Of a DNA stretch of 64,000 nt, positions 17,221 to 26,546 are shown piece by piece. Location of the stretch: NCBI RefSeq assembly GCF_000332135.1, contig NZ_KB235896.1, positions 5,351,356 through 5,415,355 on the forward strand, in the 5' to 3' direction. The stretch comes from Anabaena sp. PCC 7108. Lineage in GTDB: Bacteria; Cyanobacteriota; Cyanobacteriia; Cyanobacteriales; Nostocaceae. Position 1 is the first letter of the stretch. Every line of letters begins with the position of its first letter. A model generated the notes under the pieces. That model ran no database searches. It saw only the letters and a list, made by a program, of their open reading frames with translations, and had not been told where the DNA came from. Made by a program: the position numbers and the translations under genes.

Positions 17221-18927
17221 TTAGGTGATATCATTAGCGATCGCTTCTAGTTCATCATATAAATTCCTCTCATTGTAAGGTAGACCTAAATTCTTAATCT
17301 CATTCAGAAATTTTTCTTTAACTTCTTTTTGGTAGGTAGTCAAAACATCTTGATTGCTAGAATTAGGCTGATCACCTAAAAGATATCTAATCACATCTAT
17401 TTCTGTAACTCCACGTAAATTGTGCATTAATTGATTGCGACGATCTGCTTCGCGTTCTCTTACATATTTACCTATCCATTTCAGAAGTGTCCAAGATTGA
17501 AAATTCTTTTTTGGTGCTTGTTTACACAATTCACATAGCCATGCAACCATACCTTGATTGTTTCCCACTACAGAAAAATTACCAAAATCACCTTTATTGA
17601 GCTTTTTAAATATCTCATTATTTTTGATAGGAAAGGATAATTTCCCTAAAATTTTTATTTTTTCTTCCTTAATATTTGTGCTTCTATTTACACCTATTAA
17701 GTTTTTTAAGTGATTATCTTGTTGATATATCTCAGTGTCTTGTTCTCTTTTTTTAAAACCTAATCCTTCCTGAGTCCAAACAATTACTTCATCAACTCTT
17801 AATTTTCCGCTAGTTGGTGAATTAAAAGTTTCATAGCGACTATATAATTCATTGATTATAGCTGCCTTTAAAAAAGTTTCATGAGCAGCAGCTAATAATG
17901 TAATTCCCTGAATATAATTTTTTTCTTTAAAGAAAATTTCTGTTAAAGAGAGTGAATCAACAACACGCTGTATAGCTGGTATAACATCAAATTCGTTCTC
18001 ATCTTTTTTAATCGAACTTTCACAAATATTAAAAACGCTCACCATATTCTTCAACCGAGGCATAACATTTTTAGTATCTATATAACCAATTTCCTCCAAC
18101 ATAGACAAAGCAGCACCTGGTAAACCTTTCCGAACTAACTGTTTTGCTTTTTCAAGTTGGATTCCCATCCAATACTTAGAAATATTGATTATCTCTGGTT
18201 CTGAAACTGGCTCATTATCATCATTAAAAAATACATTACTAGATAAAAATCTGACATTCTTAAAACTACTTAAACTGACAAACTGCACTGCTGAAGAAAT
18301 TGCCGGAGTTCCCGCTTGATGACTAATATATACAGTTTCATTAGGCTGATATGTAGGAGATTCTGATAATTCCCCTTGAATCTTATTCAACTTTCTTTTC
18401 ACCACCTCTAAAGTTTCATTCCAGTTATCTAGTCCTTTTTGAAATGATTCTAAAATATGGAATTGAACTTTAACTGACGAGAATATTTCCTGCTTCTGAA
18501 AATACTCCCTAAACATAGGTTCTAAAGTACAAGTATCCTGCCAAAAAGGAGAAAATTCATGTTTTACTTTCTCATTCAAATCACCATCTTCATCAACAAA
18601 TATATTTCTTTGATCAGTCAACAATACAATAATCATAGATGGCTTTTCATCGGGATGATTCAAAAAATGTTGAGTGAAAGTATCTAACAATGGAAAAGCC
18701 AAATCGTCATAATTATCCTGTAAATGATTTTCATAGACTATACCTAATATCCTGGCAGGAACAGGATAAAGTTCGGTAGCTTCGTCTTCCCGAATAGCTG
18801 CAAATTTATCACATTTTCTGATATCTTTTTTATCATCATATCTAACATTCTCATGAAAATCTTCCCAATAGGAATCAGTCTTTAACTGCACATCACTATT
18901 GCCTGTTGTAATAATCCAAATTGACAT
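17221..18927 (-). CDS. Csm6/Csx1-like CARF-HEPN ribonuclease
   Basis: Predicted accessory RNase of a type III CRISPR system, 568 residues. The N-terminal half looks like a CARF ligand-binding domain: the first strand and loop are IWIITTGNSDVQL, and the second ligand loop is ISHQAGTPAISSA (about residues 201-213), followed by NVRFLSSN. The C-terminal part carries the HEPN active-site motif R-x4-H as RNQLMH (Arg497, His502) within READRRNQLMHNL. Such enzymes are switched on by cyclic oligoadenylate made by Cas10 and then cut RNA unselectively. The ATG at 18927 with AGGAG upstream is preferred over the earlier in-frame start. It follows the cmr genes by 14 bases, so it should be made with the complex. 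It matches no subfamily I can name with certainty. Confidence 0.75.
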   Translation of the reverse strand: MSIWIITTGNSDVQLKTDSYWEDFHENVRYDDKKDIRKCDKFAAIREDEATELYPVPARILGIVYENHLQDNYDDLAFPLLDTFTQHFLNHPDEKPSMIIVLLTDQRNIFVDEDGDLNEKVKHEFSPFWQDTCTLEPMFREYFQKQEIFSSVKVQFHILESFQKGLDNWNETLEVVKRKLNKIQGELSESPTYQPNETVYISHQAGTPAISSAVQFVSLSSFKNVRFLSSNVFFNDDNEPVSEPEIINISKYWMGIQLEKAKQLVRKGLPGAALSMLEEIGYIDTKNVMPRLKNMVSVFNICESSIKKDENEFDVIPAIQRVVDSLSLTEIFFKEKNYIQGITLLAAAHETFLKAAIINELYSRYETFNSPTSGKLRVDEVIVWTQEGLGFKKREQDTEIYQQDNHLKNLIGVNRSTNIKEEKIKILGKLSFPIKNNEIFKKLNKGDFGNFSVVGNNQGMVAWLCELCKQAPKKNFQSWTLLKWIGKYVREREADRRNQLMHNLRGVTEIDVIRYLLGDQPNSSNQDVLTTYQKEVKEKFLNEIKNLGLPYNERNLYDELEAIANDIT

Positions 18928-18941
18928 ATTAAATCTCCTGA

Positions 18942-20924
18942 TTACCAAACTTTTTTAAATTCACTATCATCGTTGAGAAAATCCAAAAACTTTTTAGTTT
19001 CTGAAGATTCATCAGCAAAAATGGTCAGCAACTCTATATAACCTTTCCCTGACACAACTTTCCCCTGTTCATTAGTTACAAAACCTGGATACATACGATG
19101 CCAAATACGTCCTGTATTTCCCATACTTCCCGCTAAAATATGAGGATTTCTAATTCTATCATTCCCCTTATAAGCATCATGAAACCAGTGAACTGCTAGA
19201 CTTTTTCCATTTTCCGCAAAACGCGCCCACACTTGTACTTTTGGTGAATACCAAGCTTCCCGCCATTGTGTGATATCATCATTTTTATTTGATTGATTTT
19301 GAGGTTGATTCTGAGCAATTTCGGGACGTTTTGGTGGAGATTTAAGAATAGGAGCTTGATTGGGTTTTGATGTATTTTTGTTATTGGGTATATTAGTTGC
19401 GACAGTTGTATTTGTAGATTTCTGTGTTGGTATATTGGTTAATAAATTTACATCCTGTTTAATTTGCTTATCTTGCGGTATCCAACTCCGAATTACATCA
19501 CGAATTTGTTGGATATATTTAGCAATATCATTAGGATTATTTTGGTCATTTTCTAAATTATTGAGAGGATAATATTCTAACTCATCAATAAATTGCCAGT
19601 GACAACCAATAACCTTTTCTGGATGGTTTTTAAAATAGGTTGTGTGAAACTCTTTATGACATACTCTGCGCCAAGATTTACCAATTCCACCAAATAGCAT
19701 GGTAAATTTAATTATAGCTTTGGCTGTATTAATTAACTTGAGTCTTTCCGCATCATTTATTTCAGGACGCATACAAAAAATATTTAAAGTTCCTTCCGAA
19801 AGTTCATAGTGTTTCGGATGAGATGGAAACCTCAAATCTTCTAAATTAAAATCAAAATCTATTCCCAATAATCCCACATTGGCATCTTTTGAATCTTGAT
19901 TATTTTTGTCAGCAAATCCACCCCATAAATCTTTAGTAATTTCCTTGGCTGTAACTCCGTCAGTCATTCCTGCTAATAAACGTAAAGTATGTCCGCGTAA
20001 TGCAGCTTTGAACATATTCGGACGAAATTCCGGTGTTTTATTAACTAATGTTGATACACCACCCTGTCCTTTGAGCTTAATTTGTAATAGTAAACGGGAA
20101 TCTTTTTGATGACTATAATCAATTTCTTGAAAATATCCGTAACCAGCACTAACTCTAGAACCCAGTCCATTAGCTAACGCTCTTTCCCAGATTTTTTTAA
20201 TTTTATCCCATTCAGATTTATCTAATTTTTCGGTACTAGAAAACCCGAATTTTAATGTAGTATGATAGAGAGATATCATTGAGTTTGCATTAGTTTTTTT
20301 ATCTCTATCATCCTTAATTACTTGTCTGCTTTCTTGACTGTGAACAATATCTACTAATTTTGTTGTCCAGTCTAAATCAACTGGATAAGCACCATGAAAG
20401 CGCAAAATTCCAGGTTTACTACTACCATCTGCTAATTTTTTACCGCAATAGTTTTCTGCTTCTTTTTTCCCTTGTTCTTTTCCATAAATTTGCTTACAAG
20501 CACGAACAAAAGCACCTTTCATACTTGCACCGGAGAAATAGGGAAAACCTTTAGCACCAATAATTGGCCGGATAAAACCCTCATCTTGTCCGCTATTGGA
20601 AACCAATCTCCATTTGATTTTATATTCCCATGTTTGTACTTGAGAACCAAATTCTGGAAATTTAAAGTTTGTATTTTTCGCGGGTTTTACACTTGGCTTT
20701 GAACGCGCCAAAGCTTTATTTATTGGTTGATTAGATACAGCTTGATTGCTGTGAGATACTTCTTTAGGAAGTAAATCTTTAGGAAAAATATCCTTCCATT
20801 CATCAACCCATATCTCTGCATCTTGTCGCTTTTCTGAACTTTTTCGCTTATCAACAACTCTGTGAATTTGGCAACGTCCATCAATTTGAGCGCGGAACAT
20901 CATGGGTACATCTTCAGGATTCAT
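18942..20924 (-). CDS. Fused Cmr6/Cmr1-like RAMP protein
   Basis: Large RAMP-superfamily subunit of 660 residues, about twice the size of a usual Cmr6. Residues about 95-275 form a Cmr6-like domain: FPYFSGASMKGAFVRACK, then the glycine-rich loop GLGSRVSAGYGYF (253-265). Residues about 278-470 look like Cmr1: FRPNMFKAALRGHTLRLL, then LWGGF with VGLLGIDF, then a second loop LFGGIGKSWRRVCHKEF (410-426). An Asn/Gln/Pro-rich linker (about 475-545) leads to a compact C-terminal domain (WYSPKVQVWARFAENGKSLA onward) that I cannot assign. No separate cmr1 exists in the operon, which supports the fusion reading. It should cap the crRNA-bound backbone. Confidence 0.7.
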   Translation of the reverse strand: MNPEDVPMMFRAQIDGRCQIHRVVDKRKSSEKRQDAEIWVDEWKDIFPKDLLPKEVSHSNQAVSNQPINKALARSKPSVKPAKNTNFKFPEFGSQVQTWEYKIKWRLVSNSGQDEGFIRPIIGAKGFPYFSGASMKGAFVRACKQIYGKEQGKKEAENYCGKKLADGSSKPGILRFHGAYPVDLDWTTKLVDIVHSQESRQVIKDDRDKKTNANSMISLYHTTLKFGFSSTEKLDKSEWDKIKKIWERALANGLGSRVSAGYGYFQEIDYSHQKDSRLLLQIKLKGQGGVSTLVNKTPEFRPNMFKAALRGHTLRLLAGMTDGVTAKEITKDLWGGFADKNNQDSKDANVGLLGIDFDFNLEDLRFPSHPKHYELSEGTLNIFCMRPEINDAERLKLINTAKAIIKFTMLFGGIGKSWRRVCHKEFHTTYFKNHPEKVIGCHWQFIDELEYYPLNNLENDQNNPNDIAKYIQQIRDVIRSWIPQDKQIKQDVNLLTNIPTQKSTNTTVATNIPNNKNTSKPNQAPILKSPPKRPEIAQNQPQNQSNKNDDITQWREAWYSPKVQVWARFAENGKSLAVHWFHDAYKGNDRIRNPHILAGSMGNTGRIWHRMYPGFVTNEQGKVVSGKGYIELLTIFADESSETKKFLDFLNDDSEFKKVW

Positions 20925-20944
20925 GGTTATTTTTCCTCTTTTTT

Positions 20945-21376
20945 CTATTTAACTTTATTAAATCGCTGTGTCCACCAAACTAAACTGTCACAAAATTGAG
21001 TTAAAACAGCCAAAGTTACTCTTTGATGCTCAATGGGAAATTGCTCTTTATCCCAGAATTTAGCTGTCATTTTCTTGATATCTTCGGTTTTAAAATTTTT
21101 GCCATCATGACCTATTTTTTCATTAGGAACAATAATTCCGGCTTGTTTCATAATTTCTACTAACTCTTGCCAAGTTGCTAACCAAAACTCTCCTTTATTG
21201 TAATCTTCACTATTTTCTTTCTTGCTCATTAAGCGTAAATGTTCTCCCCAAAATCTTTCTAATCCATAAGCTGCTGTGACGCGCATTTTGTGAGATTCTT
21301 TCAAAACATCTTTTTCCCGATATTTAAGAACTAGATGTTGTGCTTTTTGGTCTAATTCGTAGGAGTTCCAAGTCAT
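20945..21376 (-). CDS. cmr5: Type III-B subunit Cmr5
   Basis: Small all-helical subunit of 143 residues (Cmr5/Cas11 type). It begins SYELDQKAQHLVLKYREKDV, contains KMRVTAAYGLERFWGEHL, and ends with helices SLVWWTQRFNKVK. Family members line the belly of the Cmr complex and contact target RNA. The assignment rests on size, helical pattern and position between Cmr4 and the fused RAMP. Its start overlaps the end of cmr4 by four bases (ATGA), a sign of coupled translation. Confidence 0.85.
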   Translation of the reverse strand: MTWNSYELDQKAQHLVLKYREKDVLKESHKMRVTAAYGLERFWGEHLRLMSKKENSEDYNKGEFWLATWQELVEIMKQAGIIVPNEKIGHDGKNFKTEDIKKMTAKFWDKEQFPIEHQRVTLAVLTQFCDSLVWWTQRFNKVK

Positions 21377-22257
21377 GATTTTTTCTCAGTAATATGCTTA
21401 ATTGTTAAATGACAATGACCTAAACCAATAGATTCGAGTCCACCCAAATATATTTCACCACTTAATGCTCCCTGAATCGGTTTCCATTCCCAATCTTTAT
21501 CATGGGGTTTAATCGCAATTGGGAAGGCTAAAATAGTTCCTTCAGGTAAGGCTTCGGTATTAAAGAATTGACCTTTTTTAGCCATTTTTTTATCATCTTC
21601 TAAAGCGACTCGACTTTGACGATATAAAGCCATATCGTGAATCATAGCTATATCATTATCACTTACTACAACTGCTGGTAAATCTTCACCTAAAGGAAAC
21701 CAATCTGATAAATTCCCTTCTCTTTTAATTTCTAAAAAACCGAGATTAAAAAAGAGAAATTTTTTGCCTTTATGTTTATTATCTTTAGATTCTAGGGAGC
21801 TATCCCATAATTTTTTAGAAGCTGTGTATTCTCTGGGGATTTCACTAGCTTTTTTATTCAACCCAGCTATACGATTATACCTTTTGAGTAAACTAGGACA
21901 AGTTACCCAGACAATTGGTTGTCCCGGACAAAAAACAGGTAGCCAAACAATAGAAGCGTGTTCTAATTTAATTACAGCTTCGCTGGTACTATCTGGTTCT
22001 CCTGGTGCGGCTTTTTTTCCATACCAAAAATTTTCATCTTGTTCGTGAGGAATTGTTTCTCCTTTCTTTTTTAGGTATTCGCAATATTGACGCATATCGG
22101 CTCGCAAACGACCGCGAATTGAACTACCATTAATAATGCCAGTTTGGGTAAATTGGTCACGAAATATGAGGTTTAAATTACCGTTTTCCTCTCCTGCTGT
22201 CGCTCCGACATGAACTGGTGCTAACGTTTCAATAATTCCACAAGCTTTCTGATACAT
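21373..22257 (-). CDS. cmr4: Type III-B backbone RAMP Cmr4
   Basis: RAMP protein of 294 residues, the repeated backbone subunit that cuts target RNA at six-base steps. It opens with KACGIIETLAPVHVGATAGE, followed by the loop LIFRDQFTQTGIINGSSIRG RLRA; the Asp in FRDQF is a candidate catalytic residue. The usual final glycine-rich segment reads YLGGLESIGLGHCHLT. The gene lies 14 bases downstream of cmr3. Start: ATG at 22257. Confidence 0.9.
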   Translation of the reverse strand: MYQKACGIIETLAPVHVGATAGEENGNLNLIFRDQFTQTGIINGSSIRGRLRADMRQYCEYLKKKGETIPHEQDENFWYGKKAAPGEPDSTSEAVIKLEHASIVWLPVFCPGQPIVWVTCPSLLKRYNRIAGLNKKASEIPREYTASKKLWDSSLESKDNKHKGKKFLFFNLGFLEIKREGNLSDWFPLGEDLPAVVVSDNDIAMIHDMALYRQSRVALEDDKKMAKKGQFFNTEALPEGTILAFPIAIKPHDKDWEWKPIQGALSGEIYLGGLESIGLGHCHLTIKHITEKKS

Positions 22258-22271
22258 TATTTTCTCTCCTA

Positions 22272-23339
22272 TTAATTTACTAATTGAGATTCTTGATATT
22301 TTTGTAAACCTTTAATTTCTACTGGTAAACACAAACCAGAACCGATTTTTTGTAAGCTATATCCCTGATTAGGAAACCAGTCTGGATGAAATTCACTCCA
22401 GGTTTTATTAAGTGGTTTTGGTAATACATAGACACTGCCGGCGGGAACTGCATAACGTCCTCTTCCTAATCTTCCTGCTGAATTGAACCGATAAGGTATG
22501 GCTTTATCAGTTAATAATTTAGTTTGTTTTTCTGGAAAATATGATGCTAAATCAGGATGTTGGGGAAAGCGAAAAGAAAAGCGGGTTGAACCCCATACAG
22601 CAGGAGAAATTAAAGCAAATGATTGTTCTATTTTTTGCTCAAAAAGGTTCAAAACTTCCTTATTTTTGATATCTTGACATTCAATTTCGACAATATGATT
22701 TTCCCCTCCAAAGCGATACCATCCATTGTTTAGTTTATGGCTTGATAAATAAATTAAACAAGTATCTTCTGGCATTTGGACGGCACTTTCTAGAAACAAA
22801 CCATCTTTAGCTTTGGAATGCCTTTCATCATCTTTCATGTGAGGATGAAGAGAAGATACATAATCCCAAGGATGATTAGCACAATTTGGTTTATTCTCAT
22901 TCCAAGAAGTAATAGTTTGCCATGTAAAGGCTGGTTCTAATTTATCTTCATCTTCTTGATATTGTCTTTGTCGCTGCCAATTGCCATTTTTATCTAATAC
23001 CCATTCGTCTCTATATTTCTCTTTATCTCCAGCAATAATTCTATGCCAAGGAATTGGTACATAAAAATTCTGTTCATATCCAGATTTAGCCCAAAATGGA
23101 CCCGCAGTATGCAAGTTTTGAGGAAATTGTTCGTGAGTTTCCTTTTCCTCTGCTTCTGGTTTGGGAAAGTTTTTATCTGTTAATTTGGCATTAAATAATA
23201 AACCAGAAAGAACTGCTGCACTGGGTGGAAATTTTTCGCCAGAACGACCAACTAAATTTTCTGGGGAAAGAAATGCACCTGCACTACCATATAAAAAACC
23301 TAATGGTCTAATGATGATGATGTGTTTGTATTTGAACAT
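22272..23339 (-). CDS. cmr3: Type III-B RAMP Cmr3
   Basis: RAMP protein of 355 residues that, in known complexes, sits beside Cas10 and holds the crRNA 5' handle. It begins with a beta strand then FLYGSAGAFLSPENLVGRSG and FPPSAAVLSGLLFNAKL. The final glycine-rich part includes RFNSAGRLGRGRYAVPAGSV YVL. The ATG at 23339 is preferred; the frame is open to a TTG at 23375, but that adds an unlikely tail. The start overlaps the end of cas10 by 40 bases, a tight translational coupling. Confidence 0.85.
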   Translation of the reverse strand: MFKYKHIIIIRPLGFLYGSAGAFLSPENLVGRSGEKFPPSAAVLSGLLFNAKLTDKNFPKPEAEEKETHEQFPQNLHTAGPFWAKSGYEQNFYVPIPWHRIIAGDKEKYRDEWVLDKNGNWQRQRQYQEDEDKLEPAFTWQTITSWNENKPNCANHPWDYVSSLHPHMKDDERHSKAKDGLFLESAVQMPEDTCLIYLSSHKLNNGWYRFGGENHIVEIECQDIKNKEVLNLFEQKIEQSFALISPAVWGSTRFSFRFPQHPDLASYFPEKQTKLLTDKAIPYRFNSAGRLGRGRYAVPAGSVYVLPKPLNKTWSEFHPDWFPNQGYSLQKIGSGLCLPVEIKGLQKYQESQLVN

Positions 23340-25030
23340 AAGTGCCAACCAATTGTAATTAAATCTTCTATCCAATCAATCATTAATAAAGCTTTTTGAG
23401 CGGAACTTGCATCATCGCTTGCACCCACAAGTAATTTTTCATGACTTTTAAGAATGTCTTTATAGCCAGGAAAATAAATATCAAAAAATTCTAAAAAATC
23501 TCGCCGATAGTCAATAATTTTGCTTTGTTTGGCGGTGTTGTCTTTATCAATTTCTTGACGACGACGGTTTTCTCCTAGTCCAAAAGCGTGACGGGATTTG
23601 AGTTGGGCTAAATCGCTGTATATATGCGTCCAATTGGGTTCATATTTACTATCTCGACCTTTGTGTTCCCATTCTGGATAGGTGTTACCTTTTCTGTCTT
23701 TGTATGCTTTTAATATGTGTAAATATTGCCACGGACAAGTCCATTCTACATACTGTCCACTATTAAATACAATTCTAATGGTTACGCGATCGCGTTTCAA
23801 ACTTTTGGCTGTATCCTGTGCTTGACGACAATGTTGCAATACATCTCGTTGGGGTACACTCCCCGCAACCCACACAAACCCTACACTGACACTAATACCT
23901 TGTCCGTTCTCTTTCCACTTATCATTTAATGTCATCAACCATTCCAATGCAGTCAATCCAGGAATCGGTTCTCTAACATTTTTACTATAAATTACACCTA
24001 AAAAATCATCGCCACCAGCATAAATTACTCGTCCAATCTCATCTTGTTCTGCAAAGTTATTATAGAAATCCTCCCCCCAATTTCTTAAAGCCAGAGTAAA
24101 GTCTCTTATTCCTTGTTCACCATAATTTTTCGCTATTTCTTTGAGTTTATTACCAACTTTATCTCCATCTCCTATAAACCAACCCGTCCATTGTCCGGGT
24201 TCAGATTCTGATTGTTTGGTTAGCGATTCGGTAATTTTTTCTTTTATCGTTGGTTTGCGTTGAATTTCACTAAAGTTCTCTTCCAATTCTTCAAAAGGTT
24301 TATTCTGATGTCTGCGCTGGCTAATTTTCTCCCTCACTTCGTACCATGTTACTAGGCGTTTAGTTAATTCTGGAATGCTCAATTTTTCAGTAGAATCAAT
24401 AACTTCATTGGTAATTCTTTCCAATCCTTCATAAAAAGGTTTAATACTACTATCTTCTTTTCTATAGTGGAAATGCTCTAAATTTTGAGATTTAGGTAGT
24501 TCTCCACCCAATCCTGGAAATGCAATTCCATCTGTACCTGTCAAACTTGAACTTTCCCCAATCCAGTTAATTGCAGTCCAATCACGAGAAAGCTTGCGAG
24601 TTTCCAAATCTTCCATTGCATTTGCAATAGAATCACCTTGCCCCCAAAAGATTTCCCAAGTATAGTTTCCCCAATGTCCCCACTCACGTTTCCATTCATA
24701 TTTATAATTGGATAATTTGGTCTCAATCCAGTTACGACAAACAAAAAGAATATCTTCCCAAGCTGTTAATAATTCTTGGCGTGCAATATCTTCGGGGAAA
24801 TGACCTTTTATAAGAATGCGGTTTGGCATTCCCTTTTGTACATTGATGTTTGCAGGGGAAATTACTGTAGTTTCTGGAGGTTTATGTGCTGCTATCACTA
24901 TCTGTTGACTGAGGTAGGACAAAATTAATGACGCACCATATAAGTCCCGTAACTTCCGAGATTTTTCGATAAATCCCTGCACTGGTGCAAAGGTAATAGC
25001 AGTGTATGTGTATTTTGCTTCATCAGACAT
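23300..25030 (-). CDS. cas10: Cas10/Cmr2 without HD domain
   Basis: Large subunit of a Cmr complex, 576 residues, short for Cmr2. It starts directly with the first palm domain (TYTAITFAPVQGFIEKSRKL RDLYGAS), so the N-terminal HD nuclease domain is missing. The second palm is intact: WFIGDGDKVGNKL (about residues 284-296) and VIYAGGDDFLGVIY with GGDD at 339-342. It should therefore make cyclic oligoadenylates but not cut DNA by an HD site. No zinc-binding CxxC is visible. This layout recalls the III-B variant described in Synechocystis, stated from memory. It is the first gene of the operon; the CARF-HEPN effector downstream fits the predicted signal. Confidence 0.88.
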   Translation of the reverse strand: MSDEAKYTYTAITFAPVQGFIEKSRKLRDLYGASLILSYLSQQIVIAAHKPPETTVISPANINVQKGMPNRILIKGHFPEDIARQELLTAWEDILFVCRNWIETKLSNYKYEWKREWGHWGNYTWEIFWGQGDSIANAMEDLETRKLSRDWTAINWIGESSSLTGTDGIAFPGLGGELPKSQNLEHFHYRKEDSSIKPFYEGLERITNEVIDSTEKLSIPELTKRLVTWYEVREKISQRRHQNKPFEELEENFSEIQRKPTIKEKITESLTKQSESEPGQWTGWFIGDGDKVGNKLKEIAKNYGEQGIRDFTLALRNWGEDFYNNFAEQDEIGRVIYAGGDDFLGVIYSKNVREPIPGLTALEWLMTLNDKWKENGQGISVSVGFVWVAGSVPQRDVLQHCRQAQDTAKSLKRDRVTIRIVFNSGQYVEWTCPWQYLHILKAYKDRKGNTYPEWEHKGRDSKYEPNWTHIYSDLAQLKSRHAFGLGENRRRQEIDKDNTAKQSKIIDYRRDFLEFFDIYFPGYKDILKSHEKLLVGASDDASSAQKALLMIDWIEDLITIGWHLCSNTNTSSSLDH

Positions 25031-25299
25031 ACTCTTACTTCAACACGTAAATAACTTTAACTACAATATCTGGCACTAGAGAATCGTATAATGAGCAACT
25101 TAGATGCTGCCCAAAATAACTGATTTTCTTTATCTATGTAACAATACGTAAAGGAAAAGTAACAAAGTAAAAAGAATTGGTGATCCCCTTACTTGTTATT
25201 TTTCAACTTAACGCTCATATTACTAAGTGTTGCAGAGACGACCTGAGTTGCAACCTCCTTTCATGCGAATGACGAAAAATATCACACCAAAAATCTACT

Positions 25300-25360
25300 G
25301 TAGGGTGCGTCAGACTGCATAAATCTAGTGAATAAACAGATTTTTCATATCTGACGCACC
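25300..25360. repeat. GGTGCGTCAGA inverted-repeat element
   Basis: GGTGCGTCAGA and TCTGACGCACC face each other across about 37 bases. Similar arms occur inside the elements at 30266-30640 and 37515-37710 and at 44676-44740. It lies in the 395-base gap upstream of cas10, which otherwise holds no gene. Whether it affects operon expression is unknown. Confidence 0.75.
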
Positions 25361-25425
25361 TGACCAATGTGTCAGTGATTAAGTCCTGTTATGATAAATC
25401 CCTAGACAAAAGTGCATCTTGAAAA

Positions 25426-26413
25426 ATGCCAAAACCAGCAGATACCAGCACAAAAAAACTAATTAGCCTTGCACCAGACAATTGGGTAAGATGGGTAACA
25501 GATATTCCTAATATCAAAGCCCATGAAATTTTATCGGGGGAATTTCAATGGATAAGTAGAGAAAGTGATGTATTAATCCGTGCCACAAGTCCCGAACATG
25601 GAGAATTTCTCGTATTAAATGAACTGCAACTGCGTTACAGTTCCAAAATGCCCAGACGAATGCGTTGTTATGCAGCACTTGCAGAAGAAAAATATGAATT
25701 ACCGACTTAAGTAATTGGACAAAAATATTTACAGTCATTGCGAGCGAAGCGAAGCAATCCCAGCCCTTGCGATTGCGTCATTCCACTGCGTTCCATTCGC
25801 AATGACATTGTGTAATTAATTCTGTCCTAGTACTTACCCGGTACTAATTAATATCTTGCAGACAAGTGATGTAGAAATACCCACGAGATTTACATCAAAT
25901 CTTGCCGGATTAACAGCAACCCAAGATTACCGTGTGATTAATTTGTGGGAAGTTGATGTGAATATTCCCTTTCAACAATCTTTACCATCATTACTTCCCT
26001 TTGTCCCAATTCTGAAAGGAGGAGGAAATGAGTCTACAATTAGGGAAGCATTGCAAATCTTACGTCAAGATCAAGACTTAAATCAACTGGAGACGGTTCT
26101 AGCATTTTTTGCTACCTTTGTATTAGAAAGTGCGTTAGTTAAAGACATCATGAGGTGGGATATGGCAGTTTTACGAGAGTCACCTTGGTATGAAGAAATA
26201 CTAAAAGAAGGAGAAATAAGAGGAAAAAGACTAGGAGAAGCAGAGGGAATTATATCGAGTATACGGACGAGTTTGGAAGCAAAGTTTGGCAATGAAGCTT
26301 TGGAATTAATGCCTCAAGTTTCTCAAGTTAATGATTTGGAACAGTTACAAGGAATTTTGCGAACTGTGGTTTTAGCCAATAATTTTGAGGAATTACGGCA
26401 AACTTTTTCATGA
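25426..26413 (+). pseudogene. Rpn/DUF4351-type nuclease gene split by an insertion
   Basis: Two frames encode consecutive parts of one cyanobacterial Rpn-family protein. The first (25426-25710) starts PKPADTSTKKLISLAPDNWV and ends EEKYELPT followed by a stop. The second (25856-26413, frame shifted) continues with SDVEIPTRFTSNLAGL and DYRVINLWEVDVNIPFQQ, then a DUF4351-like C-terminus. Between them lies a 127-base inverted-repeat element, and the joining residues are lost. The gene is therefore probably inactive. It is a second member of the family seen intact at 16361-17170, though from a different subgroup. It lies just upstream of, and diverges from, the Cmr operon. Confidence 0.75.
25709..25835. 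mobile_element. 127-bp MITE-like insertion in the Rpn pseudogene
   Basis: Imperfect terminal inverted repeats AAGTAATTGGACA and TGTCCTAGTACTT agree at 11 of 13 positions. Inside is another pair, GTCATTGCGA and TCGCAATGAC. It interrupts a once continuous coding frame. No clear target duplication could be identified. There is no open frame inside. Confidence 0.7.
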
Positions 26414-26475
26414 TTTTTTGTTAATTAGTAGCTATAGCCACAGTTACCAAAATTAGGACGTAAAAATCATAATTT

Positions 26476-26504
26476 GTAGGGGTTTAGCATTGCTAAACCC
26501 TTAC
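26476..26504. repeat. GGGTTTAGCA hairpin repeat
   Basis: GTAGGGGTTTAGCA and TGCTAAACCCTTAC form a near-perfect hairpin with a tiny loop. An almost identical hairpin lies at about 27019-27047, inside another element. It sits between the Rpn pseudogene and the convergent small lipoprotein gene and may act as a terminator for both. Confidence 0.65.
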
Positions 26505-26546
26505 CAATCGCTGCAATATACCTGACCCCAGAAATCTGTTTGACGA

